This document shows, piece after piece, positions 9,177 through 15,901 of a DNA stretch of 64,000 nt. A program made the position numbers and the translations under genes. The stretch comes from Nocardioides sp. BP30 (lineage in GTDB: Bacteria > Actinomycetota > Actinomycetes > Propionibacteriales > Nocardioidaceae). How positions within the stretch are numbered: position 1 is the stretch's first letter; every line of letters begins with the position of its first letter. The notes beneath the pieces are model-generated. The model was not told where the DNA came from. It saw only the letters and a program-made list of their open reading frames with translations, and did no database searches. The DNA lies in the NCBI RefSeq assembly GCF_029873215.1, contig NZ_CP123620.1, forward strand, positions 1,736,001 through 1,800,000, in the 5' to 3' direction.

Positions 9177-10481
9177 GTGACCACAGCCCCGGGCCCGGTG
9201 CCCTCCGTCGCCGAGCTCCCCGAGCCGGTGCGGACGCGGATCGTCGCGCTCAGCGCCGAGGTGCTCCCGCAGGTCCCCGAGCTGCCCGCCACCCTGCGAC
9301 GGATCGCGGCGTTCGCGCCCGCGCGCCGGGCGCGGGCCGGAGGTACGGCGATCACCGCCGCGCTCGAGGCGGAGCCCGACGCCGAGGAGGGGCTGCGCGA
9401 GCGGCTCGCGGTGCAGCTGCGCTCCTCCCGTCCGCGCTACGCCGCGGACCGGTTGCCCTCCGGTGCCGACCCGGCCGAGGCGGCGGCGTTCGCGTGGCTG
9501 GTGCGGCCGGTCGGCTGGACCGAGCAGCTCGACGAGGCGCTGCGCGGGCTGCAGACCCGGACCCGGGTCGCCGATCAGGACGTGACCCGCCTGCAGCGCC
9601 GGGTGGACCAGCTCGAGCAGGAGCTGCGCGAGGCCCGCGAGCGTCGCCGTACCGACCTCGAGGCGGCCAGGCAGGAGAACCTGCTGCTGCGTCGCCGGTT
9701 GGGCGAGGCGCGGGCCGGCGGGCGCGAGGCGCTCGCGGGGGTCGAGGAGACCCTCGCCGTCGCGGAGGCCGCCCGGACCGAGGCCGAGGCTACGGTCGCC
9801 GGCCAGGCCCGGGAGCTGCGCCAGCTGCGGGCGCGTGTCGCCCAGCTCGAGGCCGAAGCCGGCGACGAGCGCCGGGCAGCGCGCAGCGAGCGCGAGGAGG
9901 CCACGCTGCGCTCGCGGCTACTGCTCGACACCATCATCGACGCCGCCTCCGGACTGCGCCGCGAGCTCGCCCTGCCTCAGGCCAGCGGCACGCCGGGGGA
10001 GAGCGTGGAGGCGACGTACGCCGAGGCACCGCCCGGGCCCGCCGGACGCAGTCGCACGGTCGCCAGCCTCGGCGAGTTGGAGGGCTACCTGGCGATGCCC
10101 CGGGCGAGGCTCGTCATCGACGGCTACAACGTCACCAAGCAGGCCTGGCCCGCCTCGGCGCTCGACGCGCAGCGGATCCGGCTGATGCAGGCGCTGGCGC
10201 CGCTGGTCGCGCGTACCGGTGCCGAGACGACCGTCGTCTTCGACGCCGCAGCCGTGCCCGGTGCCGCTGCCCGTCACCTGGCCGGCGCGCCGCGCGGCGT
10301 GCGGGTCGTGTTCAGCCCGGCCGGCGTGATCGCCGACGACGTGATCCGTGAGCTGGTAGCGGCCGAGCCCCCGGGGCGGGTGGTGCTGGTGGTGAGCGAC
10401 GACCAGGCCGTGGCGCGCGACATCGCGCTCAGCGGCGGCCGGCCGGTGCCGACACCGGTGCTGCTGCAGGCGCTGCGCTGA
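9177..10481 (+). CDS. NYN-domain protein with long coiled coil (putative RNA-binding/nuclease)
   Basis: 434 residues. The N-terminal 110 residues are helical. A Glu/Arg/Leu-rich coiled coil spans about 120-265. The C-terminal 150 residues are a YacP/NYN (PIN-like) domain with the acidic motif RLVIDGYNVTK, VVFDAA and VVSDDQAVARD, which match the conserved acidic metal sites of the fold. NYN proteins are predicted RNases that act on tRNA or mRNA; no substrate is known here. Divergent from the DEDD/GIY-YIG gene with 73 bases between starts, so both may answer to related signals. GTG start with TATCCT seven bases upstream. The reading frame extends upstream, but into the opposite gene. Confidence 0.85.
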   Translation: MTTAPGPVPSVAELPEPVRTRIVALSAEVLPQVPELPATLRRIAAFAPARRARAGGTAITAALEAEPDAEEGLRERLAVQLRSSRPRYAADRLPSGADPAEAAAFAWLVRPVGWTEQLDEALRGLQTRTRVADQDVTRLQRRVDQLEQELREARERRRTDLEAARQENLLLRRRLGEARAGGREALAGVEETLAVAEAARTEAEATVAGQARELRQLRARVAQLEAEAGDERRAARSEREEATLRSRLLLDTIIDAASGLRRELALPQASGTPGESVEATYAEAPPGPAGRSRTVASLGELEGYLAMPRARLVIDGYNVTKQAWPASALDAQRIRLMQALAPLVARTGAETTVVFDAAAVPGAAARHLAGAPRGVRVVFSPAGVIADDVIRELVAAEPPGRVVLVVSDDQAVARDIALSGGRPVPTPVLLQALR

Positions 10482-10564
10482 CCGGGGCCGGGGTCGGCAT
10501 CGCTGCGACACACCGGCCGACCGCCGTACCAAAACTGTCGGTGGTGGCTGCGAACGTCGCCGAC

Positions 10565-10771
10565 ATGAGCACGACGATCGATTGCGACACCTGTGTGGTG
10601 CGAGGCCTGGAGTGTCACGACTGCGTGGTGACGGTGCTGCTGGGCCTGCCACCCGAGCTGACGATGGAGGACGAGGAGAGGCGGGCGTTGCAGGTGCTCG
10701 CCGACGGTGGCCTGGTGCCACCGCTGCGGCTCGTCTCCCCGGTGGAGGGTCCCGCGATCGAGTCGGCCTAG
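10565..10771 (+). CDS. Short conserved Cys-rich protein, possible metal binding
   Basis: 68-residue protein of unknown function. The N-terminal third carries four cysteines in the pattern CDTCVVRGLECHDC, which could bind zinc or an Fe-S cluster; the remainder looks helical (MEDEERRALQVLADGG) and has no membrane segment. I recall similar short proteins just upstream of NlpC/P60 genes in other actinobacteria, but not a characterised one. Start taken as ATG 10565, where the conserved-looking sequence begins; an in-frame GTG at 10541 would add eight residues. It stands alone after the NYN gene, 83 bases downstream, and ahead of the riboswitch region. Confidence 0.7.
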   Translation: MSTTIDCDTCVVRGLECHDCVVTVLLGLPPELTMEDEERRALQVLADGGLVPPLRLVSPVEGPAIESA

Positions 10772-10852
10772 CCGATGCGTGGGGCTCCTGATACGGATGT
10801 GACAGGAGTGATGCGTGGGTCAGATTGGATATCGACACACTGTGGAGAGGGA

Positions 10853-10883
10853 TTGGCAAGGCTGTGCCGCCCTCGGTTAAGGT
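10853..10883 (+). promoter_or_regulatory. Candidate promoter for riboswitch transcript
   Basis: TTGGCA at 10853-10858 and TAAGGT at 10878-10883, separated by 19 bases, just upstream of the ydaO-type leader. The spacing is longer than ideal, so this is tentative. Confidence 0.35.
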
Positions 10884-10929
10884 CTAGGTCACTTGGTGCC
10901 CGAGGCAGTGGATCACACCGGATCCGCGC

Positions 10930-11110
10930 GGGTGCCGCGCTGAGTCGTGAGCCACATCGGGGTGGATCACGAGCCGGGGAACCATCGACGGCCTGGCCGT
11001 CATCTGGGGTGAATCTCCCGCAAGGCACGTCCGAGGTGGACGTGAGGAGTGGGAGTAGGGCATGTCGTGCCCGAATCCGTCAGCTCACCCGGTAGGCGTA
11101 CGACAGACAA
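10930..11110 (+). ncRNA. ydaO-yuaA (cyclic di-AMP) riboswitch
   Basis: The leader of the NlpC/P60 gene carries the conserved blocks of the c-di-AMP riboswitch in order: GAGCCGGGGAACCA (10971-10984), TGGGGTGAATCTCCCGCAA (11015-11033), and GTGCCCGAATCCGTCAGC followed by CCCGGTAGGCG near 11067-11098. GTCGT (10944-10948) can pair with ACGAC (11100-11104) to close the structure. In actinobacteria this class typically controls cell-wall hydrolase and Rpf genes, and ligand binding generally lowers expression. No intrinsic terminator is evident; the gene's Shine-Dalgarno GGGAGAA begins just after the closing stem. Boundaries are approximate. Confidence 0.88.
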
Positions 11111-11126
11111 GGGAGAACGCCCGCTC

Positions 11127-12113
11127 GTGCTGAACGGTCGGAACCGCCTCATCGCTGGTATCGCGACGCTCGCCGTCGCCGGAGTCGTGGGGATCCTGCC
11201 CTCGACCTCCGCCCACGCGACCCCCTCCATCAAGGACGTCCAGGCACAGGTCGACGACCTCTACCAGCAGGCTGACGCCGCCGGTGAGAAGTACGACGCC
11301 GCGAACGTCCGGCTCAAGCAGCTGCGCAGCGAGCTCTCCGACCTCCAGGCCGACCAGAAGCGCCAGGACAAGGCGCTCAGCGGTGTGCGCGACCAGGTCC
11401 GCGACTCGGTGATGCGTCAGTTCGAGGGCTCGAACATGTCCGCCGTGGGCCAGGTCGTCGTCAGCGACGACCCCAAGGCGTTCCTTGCCGGGCTGTCCAC
11501 CATGTCCGCCTACGACGGCATCCAGGACAGCCTGCTCACCGACTACTCCCACCAGGTGCAGGCGCTCGAGCTGCGCCAGCAGGCGACAGCGAAGCGCGCC
11601 GCCGACGTCACCGCCACCCAGGCCCAGCTCAAGGCGGCCAAGGCGACGATCGACGACAAGCTGGCCGAGGCCAAGAAGGTCCTCGACGGCCTGCAGGCCA
11701 AGCAGCGCGAGGCACTGCTCTCCCGCGATTCGACGCGGGTCTCGACCGACGACATCGCTGCCACGGGCAGCGCCGCCACGGCGATCTCCTACGCGATGGC
11801 GCAGGTCGGCAAGGCCTACGTCTACGGCGCGGCCGGGCCGAACGCGTTCGACTGCTCCGGCCTGACCATGCGCGCCTGGGGCGCCGCGGGCGTCTCGCTG
11901 CCGCACTCCTCGGCCGCGCAGTACAACTCCGGTCGTCACATCGCCGCCTCCGACCTGCAGCCCGGCGACCTGGTCTTCTACTACCACCCGATCAGCCACG
12001 TCGGCATGTACATCGGCAACGGCCTGATCGTGAACGCCGAGAACCCGAGCGTGGGCGTCAAGGTCACCGGTCTGTACTCCATGCCCTACGTGGGCGCCGT
12101 CCGCCCGGGCTGA
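11127..12113 (+). CDS. Secreted NlpC/P60 peptidoglycan endopeptidase
   Basis: 328-residue secreted cell-wall hydrolase. A signal peptide (NRLIAGIATLAVAGVVGIL up to SAHA, about residues 1-32) precedes a long coiled coil (about 35-205) that may act as an inhibitory or anchoring segment, as in RipA/RipC-type proteins. The C-terminal NlpC/P60 domain has the catalytic C243 in FDCSGLT, H291 in ISHVGMYIG and a polar third residue near N303. These enzymes cut the D-glutamyl-meso-diaminopimelate bond in peptide stems during division or remodelling. The GTG at 11127 is chosen for the preceding AAGGGAGAAC. It lies behind a c-di-AMP riboswitch. In M. tuberculosis the positional counterpart is Rv2190c. 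Confidence 0.93.
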   Translation: MLNGRNRLIAGIATLAVAGVVGILPSTSAHATPSIKDVQAQVDDLYQQADAAGEKYDAANVRLKQLRSELSDLQADQKRQDKALSGVRDQVRDSVMRQFEGSNMSAVGQVVVSDDPKAFLAGLSTMSAYDGIQDSLLTDYSHQVQALELRQQATAKRAADVTATQAQLKAAKATIDDKLAEAKKVLDGLQAKQREALLSRDSTRVSTDDIAATGSAATAISYAMAQVGKAYVYGAAGPNAFDCSGLTMRAWGAAGVSLPHSSAAQYNSGRHIAASDLQPGDLVFYYHPISHVGMYIGNGLIVNAENPSVGVKVTGLYSMPYVGAVRPG

Positions 12114-12124
12114 CCCGCACCAAC

Positions 12125-12148
12125 CCCGACCACCTCACCTGGGTCGGG
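12125..12148 (+). terminator. Weak hairpin after NlpC/P60 gene
   Basis: CCCGACC and GGTCGGG can form a seven-pair stem around a ten-base loop just after the stop codon. There is no clear T run, so its strength as a terminator is uncertain. Confidence 0.35.
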
Positions 12149-12166
12149 TCTGATTGACTCGGCGCC

Positions 12167-13417
12167 ATGACCACGGACCGCCGCTCCTCGCGAGTGGCGG
12201 TCCGCGTCGTCGTGGCGGCTGTCGTCGTGCTGGCGGTGGCCCTCGGCGTGCTCGCCTGGCGGCTGCACGGCCGGGACACCTACGTGGTGCCCGCAGGAGC
12301 CGCCCGTTCGGGCCGGCCGGCGGCCGAGCAACCGGGTGAGGCGGCGGCCGCGTTGAACGCCCTGCAGCGAGCGGTGCGCGACGCTCGGCCCGACCAGGTC
12401 CAGGGCACGGCCGCTCGGACGGCCGTGGCCAACGCGGTGGCGCTGCGGGTGCAGGACTTCACCGCACGCTACGTCGCGCAGGACGGTGCGGTGGCGCGCG
12501 ACGGCTCGTGGAGTGCCGACGTCGCGATCACCTGGCGGTTCGGCGGCGTCGACGCCTCGACCGCCTCGACGGACGTGAGCGCTACCTTCGCCCCGGCCGG
12601 CGACGACGGCGGCGGCCGTGTCGAGGTGACAGGCTTCGGTGCCGGTGAGGGGCGGCTGCCGTTGTGGCTCGCCGGCCCCGTGCAGGTCCGGCGTACGGAG
12701 GACGCGACGGTGGTGCTCGCCGGCAGCGGTGTGGCCGCGCAGCGGCGCGCGGCGCGGTACGGCACGCTGGCGGACCGCGCCGTCGCGGCGGTACGCAAGG
12801 TGCTGCCCTGGCCACACCCCGACCTGGTCCTGGAGGTGCCGTCCGACGAGGCCGGCCTGGAGCGCATGATGGGTGCTGCGAGCGGCACCTACCACGGCGT
12901 CGCCGCGGTGACCGCCAGCGTCGACGGCAGCGCCAGCGGCCCCGTGCACGTGCTGGTGAACCCGCAGGTGATCGGTGGCCTCAACACCCAGGGCGCGCAG
13001 ATCGTGCTCAGTCACGAGGCGACGCATGCGGCGACCGACGTGGCCACCAACCAGACCCTCCCCCCGTGGCTGCTGGAGGGCTTCGCCGACTACGTCGCGC
13101 TGCGCGACGTCACGCTGCCCCTGTCCACGACCGCCCGCCAGATCATCGCCGAGGTGCGCACGGACGGTGCGCCGGCGCACCTGCCGGGCTCGGCCGAGTT
13201 CAACGACCAGTCGGAGTCCTTCGGCGCCGAGTACGAGGCGGCCTGGCTGGCCTGCCGGCTGCTGGCCCGGCTGGGCGGCGAGCAGGCCCTGGTCCACCTG
13301 TACGACGACGTCCGCGGCGGTGCCGGCCTGGACGCGACGATGCGCCGCCAGTTCGGCTTCGGGCTCACCGACTTCACCACGCAGTGGCGCCGGGAGCTGC
13401 AGGGGCTCGCCCGGTGA
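12167..13417 (+). CDS. Membrane-anchored zinc metallopeptidase, HExxH type (peptidase MA-like)
   Basis: 416 residues with one N-terminal membrane anchor (VAVRVVVAAVVVLAVALGV, about 10-28), so the bulk is extracellular. A beta-rich region is followed by a gluzincin-like domain: H283, E284 and H287 in SHEATHAATD, then E304 in WLLEGFADYVAL, the usual third zinc ligand. This matches the peptidase MA-like family. Substrate unknown; a role in wall or envelope protein processing is inferred from location. The stop overlaps the GTG of the M48 gene by four bases, so two unrelated metallopeptidases are made together. ATG start; no obvious Shine-Dalgarno sequence. Confidence 0.82.
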   Translation: MTTDRRSSRVAVRVVVAAVVVLAVALGVLAWRLHGRDTYVVPAGAARSGRPAAEQPGEAAAALNALQRAVRDARPDQVQGTAARTAVANAVALRVQDFTARYVAQDGAVARDGSWSADVAITWRFGGVDASTASTDVSATFAPAGDDGGGRVEVTGFGAGEGRLPLWLAGPVQVRRTEDATVVLAGSGVAAQRRAARYGTLADRAVAAVRKVLPWPHPDLVLEVPSDEAGLERMMGAASGTYHGVAAVTASVDGSASGPVHVLVNPQVIGGLNTQGAQIVLSHEATHAATDVATNQTLPPWLLEGFADYVALRDVTLPLSTTARQIIAEVRTDGAPAHLPGSAEFNDQSESFGAEYEAAWLACRLLARLGGEQALVHLYDDVRGGAGLDATMRRQFGFGLTDFTTQWRRELQGLAR

Positions 13418-14637
13418 TCACCGTGCGGCGGCTCTCGCTCGCCATGGCAGCCGGGGGAGCGGTGGCCTTCGTCGTGCTCGCCGTCGTGCTGGTGCCCTGG
13501 CACCCCTACCCGGGCGGCCGGCTGCACCCGCCCAGCGCCCAGAGCGTCTTCACCCCGGCGCAGATCGAGCGCGCCACGGCGTACTCCCACGCGGCGCGCT
13601 GGCTGGGCCGCAGCAGCCTGGTCGTCTCGGTGCTGGTCGCCTGCCTGCTGGGCTTCACCCGCTTCGGACGGGCCGTGGACGCGCGGCTGCGCGGCCCGTG
13701 GTGGCTGCGGACCACGGTGCTGGTGGTGCTGGTGACGGTCCTCGGCCGGATCGTCACCCTGCCCTTCGACATCGCGCTGCAGCACCAGCAACTGCGCTAC
13801 GGGCTGTCACGGCAGAGCTGGGCGTCGTACCTCTCCGACCTGGGGATCGGGACCGGCGTCACCGTGGTGGCCACGGCGATCGCGGTGGTGGTGCTGCTCG
13901 GCATCGCACGACGCTGGCAGCGGGCGTGGCCCGCGATCGCCGGCGTCGTGATCGCCGCGCTGGTGCTGCTCGGCTCCTTCGTCTACCCGGTCCTGGTGGA
14001 GCCGCTCTTCAGCGACTTCACGTCACTGCCCCAGGGCGACCTGCGCACCCAGATCATGCAGCTCGCGGCGAAGGAGCACGTCCACCTCGACGACGTCCTG
14101 GTCGTGGACGCCTCGCAGCGGACCACCGAGCTCAACGCCTACGTCACCGGCTTCGGATCGACCCGCCGGGTGGTGCTCTACGACAACCTGATCCACGACC
14201 TGCCGCGAGGCGAGGTGCTCTCGGTCGTGGCCCACGAGCTCGGGCACGCCCACCACGACGACGTGCTGAGCGGGACCCTGCTCGGGGTGGCGGCGGCGTT
14301 CCTCGGCGTCGGTCTGCTGGGCCTCCTCCTCGGCCGTCGCGGGACCCGGCTGCGTGACCCGGCCGTGGTGCCGTTGCTGCTGGCGCTCTTCGCCCTGGCC
14401 TCGGTGCTGGCGCTGCCGGTGGAGAACACCATCAGCCGGCAGATCGAGACCCGGGCCGACGTGGCCGCCCTGGAGACCACCGGGGACGAGGGCTCGTTCG
14501 TCGCGCTGCAGCGCCGGCTGGCGATCAGCGCGCTGGCCGACCCGACGCCGCCGGCGTGGTCGCAGTTCCTGTTCGGGTCACACCCGACGGCACTGCAGCG
14601 GATCGCCGTCGCGAAGCGGGTGCTGGGCGGCAGGTGA
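13414..14637 (+). CDS. M48-family membrane metallopeptidase (Ste24/HtpX-like)
   Basis: 407-residue integral membrane protease. Several helices surround the M48 zinc site HELGH (H274, E275, H278 in VVAHELGHAHHDD), and the RQIETRADVAAL segment provides the downstream glutamate ligand. The C-terminal FGSHPTALQRI is the conserved M48 substrate-cleft motif. The NAYVTGFG segment near 235-242 is also typical of CAAX-protease-type M48 enzymes. GTG start overlapping the preceding peptidase stop (GTGA). Bacterial relatives take part in membrane protein quality control. Converges on the Flp pilin gene with a 12-base gap. Confidence 0.93.
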   Translation: MITVRRLSLAMAAGGAVAFVVLAVVLVPWHPYPGGRLHPPSAQSVFTPAQIERATAYSHAARWLGRSSLVVSVLVACLLGFTRFGRAVDARLRGPWWLRTTVLVVLVTVLGRIVTLPFDIALQHQQLRYGLSRQSWASYLSDLGIGTGVTVVATAIAVVVLLGIARRWQRAWPAIAGVVIAALVLLGSFVYPVLVEPLFSDFTSLPQGDLRTQIMQLAAKEHVHLDDVLVVDASQRTTELNAYVTGFGSTRRVVLYDNLIHDLPRGEVLSVVAHELGHAHHDDVLSGTLLGVAAAFLGVGLLGLLLGRRGTRLRDPAVVPLLLALFALASVLALPVENTISRQIETRADVAALETTGDEGSFVALQRRLAISALADPTPPAWSQFLFGSHPTALQRIAVAKRVLGGR

Positions 14638-14649
14638 GCGGCGCCGCCG

Positions 14650-14832
14650 TCACGTGCACGCGCCCTGGTGCGTAGCGCCCGCGACCTTGTCGCAGGTGTT
14701 GCCGAACAGATCGCTCACGTGCGGGCCGAGCAGGAACACGATCCCGGCGATCAGGGCGGCGATGCCGGCGGCGAGCAGCGCGTACTCGGCCGCGGAGGCC
14801 CCGCGGTCGGTGCGCTGTCGCTGCTCGGTCAT
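14650..14832 (-). CDS. flp: Flp-type pilin, second copy, with C-terminal Cys pair
   Basis: 60-residue type IVb pilin subunit. After a short basic leader, RGASAAEYALLAAG gives the prepilin-peptidase site (cleavage after the Gly) and the conserved Glu at mature position 5, followed by one hydrophobic helix. The C-terminal end NTCDKVAGATHQGACT holds two cysteines, which could form a disulfide loop. ATG 14832 is chosen as the start nearest the leader; ATG 14874, four bases from the stop of the first pilin, would add 14 residues and couple the two genes. It belongs with the tad genes that follow on the same strand. Confidence 0.85.
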   Translation of the reverse strand: MTEQRQRTDRGASAAEYALLAAGIAALIAGIVFLLGPHVSDLFGNTCDKVAGATHQGACT

Positions 14833-14878
14833 CGCTATCCGGCGGATGCCGGTCGGCGTGCTCGCCCGGGTCATGCGG

Positions 14879-15100
14879 TCAGCCGCCGGTGGTGTTGGTC
14901 GCCTTCGAGCAGTCCGAGTTGCTGACCGAGTTGCAGGTGTTCTGGAAGACGCTGTGCAGCTTGTCACCGAAGACGAACACGATGCCCACCACCAGTGCGG
15001 CGACGCCGGCGATCAGGAGCCCGTACTCGACGGCGGACGCACCGCGCTCGTCCATCTTGGCCAGGCGCGCGTCCAGCATGATGCGCAGATATTCCAGCAT
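14879..15100 (-). CDS. flp: Flp-type pilin, first copy, with C-terminal Cys pair
   Basis: 73-residue Flp/Fap pilin, presumably the major subunit. Leader of about 20 residues, cleavage site in DERGASAVEYGLL with Glu at mature position 5, and a hydrophobic helix to about residue 47. The tail has two cysteines (NTCNSVSNSDCSK) and ends in a short Thr/Gly-rich segment. A strong Shine-Dalgarno GAGGGGGAC precedes ATG 15100, consistent with high expression. It lies at the promoter-distal end of the tad gene group but is separated from the response regulator by 153 bases, so it probably has its own promoter. Confidence 0.92.
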   Translation of the reverse strand: MLEYLRIMLDARLAKMDERGASAVEYGLLIAGVAALVVGIVFVFGDKLHSVFQNTCNSVSNSDCSKATNTTGG

Positions 15101-15212
15101 GAAGAGTCCCCCTCAGGATCTTTTCCCCCGGGCGGGGCGAACGCACCCGCCGATGTGTCCATGGTCACCTGAGGAGGGCTCGCGGGGGATCGGGTGATGG
15201 TGCCGACCGGCG

Positions 15213-15228
15213 TAGTCCGTTCGGACTA
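15213..15228. promoter_or_regulatory. 16-bp perfect palindrome upstream of flp pilin genes
   Basis: TAGTCCGTTCGGACTA, a perfect palindrome in the gap between the response regulator stop (15254) and the first pilin start (15100). It could be a regulator binding site for pilin expression or the stem of a terminator for the regulator gene. Sequence alone does not decide. Confidence 0.45.
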
Positions 15229-15253
15229 TCCGGGGGAGCGGGGTGGTCCCGGG

Positions 15254-15901
15254 TCAGCTCGTGGAGCCGGTGGGATTCACGCTGGAGAGCAGCCCGATCC
15301 GCATGGCGGTGACGAGGGCCTGGGCCCGGTTGGCGGCGCCGAGCTTCTGGTAGATCCGGGCGATGTGCGACTTGGCGGTGGACTCCGAGAGGTAGAGGCG
15401 CTCGCCGATCGCCGCCGCGCCCAGTCCGTCGGCGAGGAGGACCAGCACGTCGTGCTCGCGATCGGAGAGGCGGGTCGACTCGCTGGTGTGCCGGCGCATC
15501 ATCGCTCCGACCAGCCCTGAGCAGACGAACGACCGCGGCGAGACGGCCGCATGCCGGGCGGCGCGGACGACCTCCTGGGAGGGGGCGTCCTTGCCGACGA
15601 AGCCCGAGGCGCCGGCCTCCATCGCGGCGAAGATCTGGTCGTCCCCGGAGTGCATGGTGAGCACCACCACGCCGGTGGTGTTGCTCTGGCGCCGGATCGC
15701 GCGCAGGATGTCGAGCCCGGTGCCGTCCTGCAGCTGCAGATCGGCGACGACCACGTCGGGGGAGAGCCGGGCGTAGAGCGCGAGCGCATCGGCGACGGTA
15801 CCGGCCTGAGCGACCACGTCGAGATCCTCCTCCAGGTCGATCACGCCCGCCAGGCCCTCGCGGATCAGCTCGTGGTCGTCCACCAACAGCACCGAGGTCA
15901 T
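15254..15901 (-). CDS. NarL/FixJ-type response regulator of pilus locus
   Basis: 215 residues. Receiver domain 1-120 with D8-D9, phospho-acceptor D54 in VVADLQLQDG, T82 in VVLTMHS and K104 in FVGKDAPS. LuxR-type helix-turn-helix at about 143-205 (LSDREHDVLVLLADGL to KSHIARIYQKLGAANR). Partner of the histidine kinase whose stop overlaps this ATG (ATGA). Inference: it controls the tad/flp genes that surround it, since it is the promoter-distal member of the same coupled gene series and lies next to the pilin genes. A palindrome at 15213 is a candidate target. Confidence 0.92.
   Translation of the reverse strand: MTSVLLVDDHELIREGLAGVIDLEEDLDVVAQAGTVADALALYARLSPDVVVADLQLQDGTGLDILRAIRRQSNTTGVVVLTMHSGDDQIFAAMEAGASGFVGKDAPSQEVVRAARHAAVSPRSFVCSGLVGAMMRRHTSESTRLSDREHDVLVLLADGLGAAAIGERLYLSESTAKSHIARIYQKLGAANRAQALVTAMRIGLLSSVNPTGSTS

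Noticed and set aside
15213..15228. Palindrome as another copy of the 44211 element
   Set aside because: It shares only TAGTCCG/CGGACTA, lacks the GGGGCGCA arms and the loop, and is not at a convergent junction.
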